Source: Phycisphaeraceae bacterium (GTDB lineage Bacteria; Planctomycetota; Phycisphaerae; Phycisphaerales; Phycisphaeraceae). Taken from it: DNA of 64,000 bases. Made by a program: the position numbers and the translations under genes. The stretch covers positions 248,001 through 312,000 of the forward strand of contig JADZCR010000003.1 of assembly GCA_020851465.1 (NCBI GenBank), written 5' to 3'. The notes beneath the pieces were generated by a model, which did not search any database, was not told where the DNA came from, and was given only the letters and a program-made list of their open reading frames with translations. Positions 45,481 to 54,136 of this stretch are shown piece by piece; the stretch's first letter is position 1; each line of letters begins with the position of its first letter.

Positions 45481-46224
45481 CTACCACTCGCCCTTGTTGC
45501 CGAACTTCGCTTTGGCTGCTGCGCTGAAGCGAACGACCGATTCATCAATGCCGCTCAGCACCTGGTCGATGGACTTGCCCGCCGTGTTGACCGCTGCGTC
45601 GATCACCGTGTTGCACTCGTTCTGATCCATAAAGCGGGCGGCTTCGAGCAGATTTTTCTCCTCGCCTCTGGGGATGGCGAGAAATCCGTGCTTATCGGCA
45701 TGGATGAGTTGTCCGGGTTCGATGCGCCGGCCAAAGACGACGACCGGTTCGCCCCACCGCACGGGAATTACATGAGCATGACCGACACAAAGCCGCCGAG
45801 CCAGAGCCTTGAAACCAGCCCCGGTCATTTCGTCGAGGTCACGGATGCCGCCGTCGGTGATCGTGCCGACACAACCAAGCGACCTGGCGATACTCGACAT
45901 CACTTCGCCCCAGAATGATCCGTAGAGAGCGGGTTTGTCGAGATCCTGCACGACCACGATCTTTGGCCCGCTGACACTCGCAAGGTATCGACGAAACTCG
46001 CTGAATGCCCCCGGGTTGTCCGCACGATGCTGTCGATTGCTCGGCTCGATGACCAGTGTCAGGGCATAACCGACCATCGGTCCCATCTGCGGCATGAAGT
46101 CGCGCGTTTCTTCAAGGTTGAAAGCATCTCGGCCGGCATCGCCTTTGGTGATCTGCTCCCAGCCGTTGTAGATCGTGGGTGTATTCCAGCGTTTGAGACC
46201 AAGGAGTTCATCAATGTTAATCAT
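45481..46224 (-). CDS. RraA-family protein
   Basis: 247 residues, longer than E. coli RraA (about 160) because of an N-terminal extension with NTPTIYNGWEQITKGD. The core motif is GSFWGEVMSSIARSLGCVGTITDGGIRDLDEM, which holds the Arg-Asp pair that binds metal and acid in RraA-like aldolases. Members range from RNase E inhibitors to HMG/CHA-type aldolases. The neighbouring aldehyde dehydrogenase, 37 bases upstream on the same strand, supports a catabolic aldolase role over RNase regulation (inference). Confidence 0.8.
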   Translation of the reverse strand: MINIDELLGLKRWNTPTIYNGWEQITKGDAGRDAFNLEETRDFMPQMGPMVGYALTLVIEPSNRQHRADNPGAFSEFRRYLASVSGPKIVVVQDLDKPALYGSFWGEVMSSIARSLGCVGTITDGGIRDLDEMTGAGFKALARRLCVGHAHVIPVRWGEPVVVFGRRIEPGQLIHADKHGFLAIPRGEEKNLLEAARFMDQNECNTVIDAAVNTAGKSIDQVLSGIDESVVRFSAAAKAKFGNKGEW

Positions 46225-46261
46225 GAGTTGGATTGTATCGAATGTATTTTTGAGATTGTGG

Positions 46262-47722
46262 TTACTTGTCGGCGACGGTCTGCGTCTGGCAGAACTCCAA
46301 AAGTCCCTCGACGCCGCCCTCTCGTCCGAGACCGGACTCCTTCATGCCGCCGAAGGGCGCTTCAGGTGTCGGGCCGGTACCGGTGTTGATGCCGACGTGT
46401 CCGCACTGGATTCGTGCGGCAACGCGCTGACCACGCTGCGGGTCAGCGGTGAAGACGTACCCCGCCAGTCCGTAAGGCGTGTCGTTAGCACGGGCGATCG
46501 CTTCCGCTTCATCCTCAAAAGCTATCACCGCCACCACCGGGCCAAAGGTTTCCTCCTGCGTGAGCGCCATGTTCGGCCTGATGCCGGTGAGAACCGTCGG
46601 CGGGTAAAAGTGTCCCCACGTCCGGTCGGACGAGTCCGCGCGGGTGACCGCTGCTGCGGTCAGACATGCGGCTCCTTTTTTCAGGGCATCGGAGACGTGG
46701 CGTTCCACTTTCTCAAACACGGCACGGTTGATGAGCGGCCCGATGTCCGTGGCCGGGTCCATGCCGTTACCGACGCGCAGTTGCGACACTCGCTGGGCGG
46801 CCGCCTGTGTAAAGCGATCGAGAATTCCGCGTTGCACGAAAATGCGATTGGCACAGACGCACGTCTGGCCGCCGGCGCGGAACTTATTGGCCATCAGAGC
46901 TTCGACCGCGGCATAGAGGTCAGCATCATCGAACACGATGAACGGCGCATTGCCGCCAAGCTCCAACGCCAGACGTTTGACGTGCGGGGCTGTTTTTTCC
47001 AGCAAAAGTTTGCCGACGCGGGTCGAACCGGTGAAACTCACCATGCGCACCGCGGGATGCGAACAGATCACATCACCAATCGGTCCCGGCGCGCCGCAGA
47101 CGAGATTGCACCAACCCGCCGGCACACCGACCCGCTCCAGGACGGCGCAGAGCGCGATGGCCGAGAGCGGCGTCAGCTCGGAAGGCTTGACGACGACGGC
47201 ACAACCGGCCGCCAGCGCGGGGGCAATTTTTTTAGCGAGCATCGCCAGGGGGAAGTTCCACGGCGTGATGAGAGCCGCGACGCCGGCCGGCCGGTGATGA
47301 ATCGTCCACCGCGCACCGCGAATCGGCTGCGGAAGCACTTCGGGGCCAAGGTGATGAAGCTGATCAGCGAAGTAAGAAAAAAAACCCGCAGCGTACTCGG
47401 TCTCCGCGATGCCTTCCCGGTGCGGTTTGCCGTTCTCAAGCGTGATGATCCGACCAAACTCCTGCTTGTCAGCCAGCAGCGATTGGCTCACGCCGCGGAG
47501 CCAGTCGCGCCGTTGCGCGACGGGAAGCGGTTCCGCCATAACGCGGGCGGCGGCTCCGATTGCGCTGGTGGTGTCCGCTGCTCCCATGTCAGGCACTTCG
47601 GCGAGCGGCTCTCCCGTGGCAGGATTGATCACCGTCAGCGTGCTCCGTGCGTCGCCTCGCGTCCATTGACCGGCGATGTAGCCCAGCGTCTGCGGTAAAA
47701 GCGGTGAAGTCAGCACGTTCAA
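46262..47722 (-). CDS. gabD: NAD(P)-dependent aldehyde dehydrogenase, succinate-semialdehyde type
   Basis: 486 residues, the normal length for the family. Glu near 254 in LELGGNAPF and Cys near 288 in GGQTCVCANR are the catalytic pair. The cofactor stretch is TPWNFPLAMLAKKIAPALAAGC, then FTGSTRVGK. The GQTCVC context and NAPFIVFDDAD match succinate-semialdehyde dehydrogenases (GabD/SSADH), but other short-chain semialdehydes are possible. It forms an operon with the RraA-like gene. Confidence 0.9.
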   Translation of the reverse strand: MNVLTSPLLPQTLGYIAGQWTRGDARSTLTVINPATGEPLAEVPDMGAADTTSAIGAAARVMAEPLPVAQRRDWLRGVSQSLLADKQEFGRIITLENGKPHREGIAETEYAAGFFSYFADQLHHLGPEVLPQPIRGARWTIHHRPAGVAALITPWNFPLAMLAKKIAPALAAGCAVVVKPSELTPLSAIALCAVLERVGVPAGWCNLVCGAPGPIGDVICSHPAVRMVSFTGSTRVGKLLLEKTAPHVKRLALELGGNAPFIVFDDADLYAAVEALMANKFRAGGQTCVCANRIFVQRGILDRFTQAAAQRVSQLRVGNGMDPATDIGPLINRAVFEKVERHVSDALKKGAACLTAAAVTRADSSDRTWGHFYPPTVLTGIRPNMALTQEETFGPVVAVIAFEDEAEAIARANDTPYGLAGYVFTADPQRGQRVAARIQCGHVGINTGTGPTPEAPFGGMKESGLGREGGVEGLLEFCQTQTVADK

Positions 47723-48364
47723 CTCTCAGCGAAAGAGAATCACGAATGATAGCGACGTTACCCGCGCAGCTGCTGAACGCATCGAGCCGGACGAGGACGA
47801 TTGAATCGGATGCGACGGAGCAAAGCGTGGAAACAAAAACCCGCACGCCACCGGCATGCGGGTCCATCTCCTCCCCGTCGGCAAGAGCGGTGGGCGTCCA
47901 GGCCCGGCCCCAAACTCGCCCCAGCAACCTTACCGTTCCACACTTGAGCCGCACGACGGCTCCGACCGTCGGCCACGCGCGTCCCGGAAACCGCGCGGGG
48001 CCTGCATCACGCTCCAGCCGGCGGAGGCCGTCACCTCACATCCAGCGACACAGACGCAGCGATCCAACAGCACCGACAAAGCTCGGACCTCACGCGCCGC
48101 TTCCTCCGATTTTCCTCCTTATGCAGCCGCCCGGCGAAATGAGTCCGGGTGTTTTTCCTGTCCCGCGAGATGACAGCCCGACCATGCAGGCCCAGCGGAA
48201 CCAATGAGCCAAGCTAAACCCCGCCAATGCGTCAAGCAAGAAAAATTATCACGCATTACGGCGTTAAAGACCGCAAAAAATCGGCTGTGTCAGCGCAGCT
48301 CCATTTATCACCAAGGTTTACGCTCATGCGAGATAATGCGGAAAAGTTGACGGTAACTGCAAAA
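47723..48364. other. Long intergenic gap between mfd and the aldehyde dehydrogenase gene
   Basis: 642 bases with no recognisable protein family on either strand. It ends in a strong minus-strand terminator (47834-47863), about 500 bases after the mfd stop. Upstream of that terminator, purine-rich ribosome-site-like strings (TAAGGAGG, GGAGG) occur on the minus strand near 48090-48120, followed by only a tiny open frame. Hairpins such as CGACGG/CCGTCG lie near 47953-47971. A small RNA or a long mfd 3' tail are the two main options. Confidence 0.5.
47834..47863 (-). terminator. Rho-independent terminator on the minus strand
   Basis: On the minus strand ACCCGCA (47863-47857) pairs with TGCGGGT (47845-47839) across an 11-base loop, followed by TTTTGTTT. 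The full 7-bp G/C-rich stem and the T run make it convincing. It lies far beyond the mfd stop codon, which raises the question of what it terminates. Confidence 0.75.
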
Positions 48365-51300
48365 TTACTCGGCAGGCGACTGCAACTGGAGCGGTCGGAC
48401 GAGCAATTTCCGCAACACCGCCACGAGCGTCGGCGGTTCGAGATAGGCGGGCGGCGGGCGGTAGTACACAGTGCGATCGTCGATCATCGTCGCCCGACCC
48501 GGCGCACCGGTGAAAACAGCGTCGAGTTTTTGCGGTTGACGAGTGCGAAAGATCAGGTCCGGTCCGTCGAGTTTGATCGACTCGACAAAGTGCAATCCCG
48601 CGGCCAGACGAATCTCCGTCAGGTGAATCAGTGTTTGGGCAATCGGCGGCGGCTCGCCGTAGGCGTCGATCAGGTCGCGTACCACGGCGGCAAGCTCATC
48701 GAGCGTGACTGCCCGGCTCAACCGCCGATACGCTTCCATGCGGAACTTATCGCTGGCGATGTAACTCTTGGGAATCTGCCCCGTCAACGGCAACTCCAGA
48801 TGCGTCCTTGGCGGCTCGCTGTCCTGCTGCTGCTTGAGGCGACGCTGTGCCTGCTCAAGGAGGTGGCAATACATCTCGTAGCCCACCGCGGCGATATGTC
48901 CCGACTGCTCCTCGCCGAGCAGATTCCCCGCGCCACGGATTTCAAGGTCGCGCATCGCGATCTTGAAACCTGCACCGAGCATCGCATATTGCTCGATGGC
49001 CCGGAGACGCTGCGACGCCACATCGGTCACGGGGCGATCTTCGGGCAGAAGCAGGTAGCAATAGGCGCGATGCTTGTAGCGGCCGACACGCCCGCGAAGC
49101 TGGTGCAGGTCTGCCAGCCCGAACTGGTCGGCACGGTTGATGAACATGGTGTTGGCGGTCGGAATGTCCAGACCCGACTCGATGATGGTGGTCGAGACGA
49201 GGATGTCCGCCTCACGCCGGATAAACCGCATCATCACGTCTTCCAGCTCGTGGCCGGGCATCTGACCGTGACCGATCACAATCCTGGCATCGGGCACCAA
49301 TCGCTGCACATCATCGGCTACGCTCTGAATGTCGAAGACGCGGTTATGCACGAAGTAAATCTGCCCCTCACGCGCCAGCTCACGCTGGATCGCCTGCTTG
49401 ATCCGGCGGGTGTCGTAGGGAATCACTTCCGTGACGATCGCGCGACGATCCATCGGCGGAGTCGAGAGCGACGAAATATCACGAAGCCCCAGCATCGACA
49501 TATGCAGCGTGCGGGGAATCGGCGTCGCGCTGAGCGTCAGCACGTCCACCGTCAGACGCAGTTGCATGAATTTGTGCTTGTGCTCGACGCCGAAGCGTTG
49601 CTCCTCGTCGATGATGACAAGCCCCAGGTCGGCAAATTCCACATCCGCGCTGAGCAGGCGGTGCGTGCCGATGATGATGTCCACCTCGCCCCGCTTGAGC
49701 GCGTTGAGCGTCTCCCGCGCCTGCGATGGTGTCTTAAACCGGCTGATGCTCTCGACACGGAACGGATAGTCGGCCATCCGCGTGCGGAAAGTCCGCTCGT
49801 GCTGCTCCGCCAGCACCGTGGTGGGGACGAGCACCGCGACCTGCTTGCCGTACTCGGCGGTTTTGAACGCCGCCCGGATCGCCACCTCGGTCTTGCCGAA
49901 TCCCACGTCGCCGCAGATGAGACGGTCCATCGGCTGCTCGTCGGACATATCGCGTTTGATCTGCGCGATGGCGGCGAGCTGGTCAGGCGTCTCCTCGTAG
50001 GGAAACTCCGCCTCAAACTCCTTCTGCCATGCGGTGTCGGCTGGGTAACGGATGCCCGGCATGCTGGCGCGTGCCGCCTGAACGCGCAGCAGATCGGCGG
50101 CCAAGTCCTTGACCGCTTCGGCGACCTGCTCCTTCTGCTTCTGCCATCGCTTGCCGCCCAGCAGCGACAACGGAGGCCTGCCGTGGAACCCGCCGACATA
50201 CTTCTGAATCAGGTCGATCTGCGTGGCCGGCACATGCAGCAACGCATGACCATCAAACTCCAGCGTGAGGTACTCCTCGCTCTGACCGCCCTTCTTCATC
50301 GTGCGCAGACCGTTGAACCGCGCGATGCCGTGATCGACGTGAACGACGTAATCTCCCACGAGTATTTCGAGGAACGCATCGGACGCCTTCGTGCCTGCTC
50401 CGCCGGCGGCGGAGATTCGCCGCACCCGGCGGCGCGTGTGGTAGCGGTGGAAAAGCTCCTGATGGGGAATGAGAAAAAGCGGAGCCGACGTATCGCCGGC
50501 CTCCTGATCGTTCCAGATAAACCCGCGATGCAGGTACCCGACCTTCACCTTTTCCTGCGGAACAGCCGCCTGATGGTCGGCGATGATCTCCAGCAATCGT
50601 TCACGCTCCGCCGCTTTGGAACACAGCACGACCGTCTCGCCCTCACGGGACATCTCCGCGACTTCACCGACCGCCTTACCCGCGTCGTGGTCGAAGGTCG
50701 GCAAAGGGCGCACGGGCATGTTCACGACCTGCGTGCGGTCGCCCGTCGAGGAGTACTGGTTGATCTCGACGTGTTGCCGCCGCGTGATGGTCTGAAAGAT
50801 CGTGTTGAATGGATAGATACCGCGTGGGTTTGTCAGCCTTTCGTAATAACCGCGAGCCTGCTCGGACAGTTCGAGCATCTCGTGCATCACGACAAGAGCA
50901 TCCGAAGGAAGCAGTGCCAGCAGATTGGTCGTCGCATCATCGCTCTGGAGCTGCTGGACACTGGCTCCGATGATCTGAATGGTCTGAACCTGCTCGCCCG
51001 AACCCATCGTGTCGGGATCGATCCGGCGGATGGTTTCGATCTCATCACCAAAGTAGTCCAGCCGGATCGGGCCGGTGGCGTGGGCTTCGTCGGCTCCGGC
51101 GCGTGTCCCCTTGACCGCGCCGGCAGGCGGGTAGATGTCCACGATCCCGCCACGGGTCGCAAATTGCCCCGGCTCCTCGATGCCATCCACCCGCGCGTAG
51201 CCCGCTGTCGCCAGCCAATCCATGAGTTTGGCGGGGGAAAGTTCCAGTCCCTTGCGGAGCGTCAGCGAAAGCGTCCCCAGCGCGGAAGGCTCAGGGACCG

Positions 51301-51739
51301 ACTGCATCAGGGCCTGAATCGGTGCAACAAGGACGCACGGGCCGGCAAGACCGGGCATGTCCGCACCCGTGCCGGAGTTTTTCTGCCCTTGTGCGGAAAG
51401 CCGCGAGACGACGCTCAATCGCTCAGCGAGCAACTCCAGACTCACCGACGACTCGCCGGGCAAAACCTCCAGCGCGCCGAATCGCTCCGACGACAACGCC
51501 ATTCCCGCTACAGGGAACAATTCCAGATCATCGAGTGCATCGTCCGCATCATCCAGATGAGGCACCACGAGCAGGACCAGTCGGTTTGTGCGTACCGCCA
51601 GGCTGCCGGTGATGAGAGGCGTACTCGACCCCTGCGATCCTTCCGCCACGATGCGCGCATGGTCGCGCAGGCGGAGGACCAATTGATCCACCACCCGCGA
51701 TCCAACAATTCGCTCAAGCCAAGCGTGGTCGCCGGGCAT
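48365..51739 (-). CDS. mfd: Transcription-repair coupling factor
   Basis: 1124 residues, normal length. Mfd removes stalled RNA polymerase and recruits UvrA. The N-terminal UvrB-like module (about 1-330) is followed by the CarD-like polymerase-binding domain (VGDYVVHVDHGIARFNG, near 465-480). The helicase part has Walker A GDVGFGKT near 610, DEEQRFG near 711 and the downstream TRG-type motif, SATPIPRTLHMSMLGLRD, QLRGRVGR. The C-terminal domain with ELPLTGQIPKSYI and VRDLIDAYGEPP is complete. It follows the dioxygenase gene by 48 bases. Confidence 0.96.
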   Translation of the reverse strand: MPGDHAWLERIVGSRVVDQLVLRLRDHARIVAEGSQGSSTPLITGSLAVRTNRLVLLVVPHLDDADDALDDLELFPVAGMALSSERFGALEVLPGESSVSLELLAERLSVVSRLSAQGQKNSGTGADMPGLAGPCVLVAPIQALMQSVPEPSALGTLSLTLRKGLELSPAKLMDWLATAGYARVDGIEEPGQFATRGGIVDIYPPAGAVKGTRAGADEAHATGPIRLDYFGDEIETIRRIDPDTMGSGEQVQTIQIIGASVQQLQSDDATTNLLALLPSDALVVMHEMLELSEQARGYYERLTNPRGIYPFNTIFQTITRRQHVEINQYSSTGDRTQVVNMPVRPLPTFDHDAGKAVGEVAEMSREGETVVLCSKAAERERLLEIIADHQAAVPQEKVKVGYLHRGFIWNDQEAGDTSAPLFLIPHQELFHRYHTRRRVRRISAAGGAGTKASDAFLEILVGDYVVHVDHGIARFNGLRTMKKGGQSEEYLTLEFDGHALLHVPATQIDLIQKYVGGFHGRPPLSLLGGKRWQKQKEQVAEAVKDLAADLLRVQAARASMPGIRYPADTAWQKEFEAEFPYEETPDQLAAIAQIKRDMSDEQPMDRLICGDVGFGKTEVAIRAAFKTAEYGKQVAVLVPTTVLAEQHERTFRTRMADYPFRVESISRFKTPSQARETLNALKRGEVDIIIGTHRLLSADVEFADLGLVIIDEEQRFGVEHKHKFMQLRLTVDVLTLSATPIPRTLHMSMLGLRDISSLSTPPMDRRAIVTEVIPYDTRRIKQAIQRELAREGQIYFVHNRVFDIQSVADDVQRLVPDARIVIGHGQMPGHELEDVMMRFIRREADILVSTTIIESGLDIPTANTMFINRADQFGLADLHQLRGRVGRYKHRAYCYLLLPEDRPVTDVASQRLRAIEQYAMLGAGFKIAMRDLEIRGAGNLLGEEQSGHIAAVGYEMYCHLLEQAQRRLKQQQDSEPPRTHLELPLTGQIPKSYIASDKFRMEAYRRLSRAVTLDELAAVVRDLIDAYGEPPPIAQTLIHLTEIRLAAGLHFVESIKLDGPDLIFRTRQPQKLDAVFTGAPGRATMIDDRTVYYRPPPAYLEPPTLVAVLRKLLVRPLQLQSPAE

Positions 51740-51787
51740 AGACTCGGCAAGTGTAATGCAGACGCGGGGGGCTTGCCTTGTTCGTTG

Positions 51788-52594
51788 TTAAACGCCTGCG
51801 GCTTCCAACAGGGCTGCGGGAGACAACGCCCCCGGACCAAAGATGGTCGAGTACGTCTCGCCGTTGGCGGCTTTGGTATCCGCGGACATGTAACAGACGC
51901 TGAACGCCCGCCGTGAGATGGCAGTGCGATTCACATCGGAACGATGACAGACCCAGTTGTGCAGCAGGGCGACTTCGCCGGGCTTGAGTTCGAGGTACTC
52001 AGCCTTTTCATCGGGACATTCCACCGCTGCCTGCTCCGGCGTGAGAAACCCTGAGAGGTGCGATGGGTTGATCAGCCGCCGATGGCTGCCGGGGATGTAC
52101 TGGACGCAGCCATTCTCTTTCGTGCTCGGATCCAGCGCGGACCAGACGGTGATCAGCGGATCCTTATCGAGGTAGTTCCAGCGGTCCTGATGCCAGGGCA
52201 GCATCGTGCCGCGATTGGAGGGCTTGTTGAAGAACATCGCTCGGAAGCAGGCGATCGACACATCGCCGTACACGTGGCGGCAGATTTCGCGGAAAATCGG
52301 CAGTTGCATGTACTCCAGGAACAGCGGGTCGAATTCCAATTCCTGAATTTTGCGGTAATCCAGCCGCGCCCCTTTGTGGCCGCGACTCTGCACCCCCGCG
52401 TCCTCGTATGCGCCGGTCGTGCTGTCAAGCTGCATCAGCATCCGGTCGTAGTTCACCTTCGCCTGTCCGAGCATGATCTGGTCGATCCGCTTCTGGAGCT
52501 TTGCCAGACCCTCATCAGAAAGGACTTTCCCCAGACGGATGACGCCATCTCGCTCGTACTCGGCCCACTGCTGCGCACTGATACCCGATGTCAT
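51788..52594 (-). CDS. Phytanoyl-CoA dioxygenase family protein
   Basis: 268 residues. Fe(II)/2-oxoglutarate-dependent oxygenase of the PhyH group: metal motif HxD in LPWHQDRWNY, distal His in ALLHNWVCHRSDVNRT with the Arg that binds 2-oxoglutarate. The stretch ENGCVQYIPGSHRRLINPSH matches the GSH loop of PhyH enzymes. Substrates range from fatty acids to secondary metabolites, and none can be chosen here. It lies upstream of mfd on the same strand, spaced by 48 bases, but functional linkage is unlikely. Confidence 0.9.
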   Translation of the reverse strand: MTSGISAQQWAEYERDGVIRLGKVLSDEGLAKLQKRIDQIMLGQAKVNYDRMLMQLDSTTGAYEDAGVQSRGHKGARLDYRKIQELEFDPLFLEYMQLPIFREICRHVYGDVSIACFRAMFFNKPSNRGTMLPWHQDRWNYLDKDPLITVWSALDPSTKENGCVQYIPGSHRRLINPSHLSGFLTPEQAAVECPDEKAEYLELKPGEVALLHNWVCHRSDVNRTAISRRAFSVCYMSADTKAANGETYSTIFGPGALSPAALLEAAGV

Positions 52595-52810
52595 GTCATT
52601 TAACTCCTCAAATGCTCAGGACATCCTACCCGGCAAGGCGGGAACAGTGAACAAAACCTCATCTCGAACCACGTTCCGCAATACAGCCGAAACGTCCTAT
52701 AAGCCGTAAATCGTCGGATTTTGATCCATTTCAGGTCAAACGGTCGATTTAACGGCCTAAGCCATATTTCGCGCATGGTTGATCGCGCACGGACACAAGC
52801 GAGGGTTCGC

Positions 52811-53530
52811 ATGAAACGTCTTTTTTCAACGGGTCTTTTTGTCATTGCCGGTTTGGGTGTCCTGCTTGATGGCAGCCAGGTGACCCACGCAGCCACGATC
52901 ACCGATGCCTCGACTATTGCGGGACTTAATCTCGCCATTCCCGACGACACCTACACAGGCGCCCTGGCATCGATGACACCCAGCACCATCACGGTGATTG
53001 TGGCAGGAAGTGAGCAGATCATCGTTGATGTGGATGTGACAATCGCGCTCGATCACACTTACGCAGGCGATCTGACTATCAAGCTCCAGTCCCCCGCGGG
53101 GACGTTGGTGACACTGCTGAATCGTCCCGGTCTGTTTACGCCGGATGACGGCTCTCAAACCGGAGGCGACGCATCCAATCTCAGCGCGAGCTTCGCCATC
53201 ACTTACGACGACTCGGCAGGCGACAGCGCGGAGGACATGGGACAGGGTTTGCTCGACACCGATATCATCGGCAATCCGTTGAACGGCTCACCCAGCGTTT
53301 ATTATCCCGATGCTGACGGAGCGGGAAACGACCGGCTCGCCACTTTCAACACAGAGAACGCCAACGGCACGTGGACGCTTTACATCGCGGATGGCGCACC
53401 GGCTGCAATCGGCGCTCTTCAGCAATGGTCGCTGCACATCACCACCATCCCTGAGCCGACGACGGGATGGCTGGCAGCAGGGGCAGCGATAGCAGCGACA
53501 GCGCTTCGACGACCCAGATCATCGAAGTGA
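52811..53530 (+). CDS. PEP-CTERM protein with a lone P (proprotein convertase) domain
   Basis: 239 residues from the ATG at 52811, with GAGGG 5 bases upstream. A signal peptide (MKRLFSTGLFVIAGLGVLL, cleavage near HAA) is followed by a beta-sandwich P domain: TIALDHTYAGDLTIKLQSPAGTLVTLLNRPG, then NGTWTLYIADGAPAAIGALQQWSLHI. The C-terminus IPEPTTGWLAAGAAIAATALRRPR is a PEP-CTERM/exosortase sorting signal (PEP motif, short membrane helix, basic end). P domains usually follow a subtilisin-like protease, which is absent here. It is probably a cell-surface or matrix protein. Confidence 0.88.
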   Translation: MKRLFSTGLFVIAGLGVLLDGSQVTHAATITDASTIAGLNLAIPDDTYTGALASMTPSTITVIVAGSEQIIVDVDVTIALDHTYAGDLTIKLQSPAGTLVTLLNRPGLFTPDDGSQTGGDASNLSASFAITYDDSAGDSAEDMGQGLLDTDIIGNPLNGSPSVYYPDADGAGNDRLATFNTENANGTWTLYIADGAPAAIGALQQWSLHITTIPEPTTGWLAAGAAIAATALRRPRSSK

Positions 53531-53586
53531 ACTTCGTGACTCAAAATCGGAGGGAGCAGAATCAGATGGAGAAAAGTCTCGATCAC

Positions 53587-53973
53587 TCATTGGCCGAGCA
53601 GACATTCCAGATCGTCTGCGGCACGGCTGGAGCCTGCAGGCTCAACCAGCATCGCCCACATGGCGTCATTCGCCGCCACGGGTGCGGCGTTGACCTGATG
53701 GGAGGTGAAGGCGGGGAGCATCGCACGGCTGCTCGCCGAGGCCAGCCATATTTTGCTCGCCTCCGCACGCGCTACCGTGACCGCCTGCTCAAACACTTCG
53801 CGGCCCAGGGAGTCACCCGCGCCGAGACGGATTATCTCCCGCGTGGCGACCCGGCTGGAGTCGAACGAGTGGTTCATCAAAGACTTGCTTGTGGGAGCGG
53901 CAGGGTTGGACTGGCACCCAAAAGCGAGAGTTGAGAGCCCCGTCATCGTGATGGTTGCGATTAATTTATTCAC
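53587..53973 (-). CDS. Small putative lipoprotein
   Basis: 128 residues from a GTG at 53973, chosen because GGGAG lies 6 bases upstream; the ATG at 53991 would add six residues. The start VNKLIATITMTGLSTLAFGC is a lipoprotein signal with lipobox LAFGC, followed by a Ser/Pro-rich linker. The rest is Ala-rich and helical, with no family recognised. The opposite strand has an open frame of similar size with its own ribosome-site-like string, so the strand call is moderately sure only. It is divergent from the TpsB gene. Confidence 0.55.
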   Translation of the reverse strand: MNKLIATITMTGLSTLAFGCQSNPAAPTSKSLMNHSFDSSRVATREIIRLGAGDSLGREVFEQAVTVARAEASKIWLASASSRAMLPAFTSHQVNAAPVAANDAMWAMLVEPAGSSRAADDLECLLGQ

Positions 53974-54136
53974 AACTTGCTCCCGTTCCATAGTTTGGGC
54001 TATTTGCGTACTTCGGACTTATCGACGACTTAGGTTGCTTGGTTAAGCAGTCGGAGCAGTTTGGGAAACAGTTTTTTCCCGCTGCGATAATTCGGTTGCC
54101 GATGCAAGGATGAGCCCTGCTGGACATAGGAGGTCC

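Noticed and set aside
47864-48230. RNase P RNA, tmRNA or SRP RNA in the gap after mfd
   Set aside because: The conserved P4 halves, the tRNA-like tmRNA ends and the SRP GGAA tetraloop context were looked for and not found.
39996-48265. An 11-base string ATTACGGCGTT found both upstream of folC (39996) and downstream of mfd (48255)
   Set aside because: Two copies of an 11-mer in 64 kb are expected by chance, and there is no shared flanking sequence.
48227-51916. Plus-strand open frame of 1229 codons antisense to mfd
   Set aside because: Its product is Arg/His/Leu-rich with no domain, while the minus strand encodes a complete Mfd. Long antisense frames are common in GC-rich genes.
54063-54080. 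GGGAAA/TTTCCC hairpin before the TpsB gene as a terminator
   Set aside because: It is A/T-rich with no T run after it and lies in a divergent promoter region.
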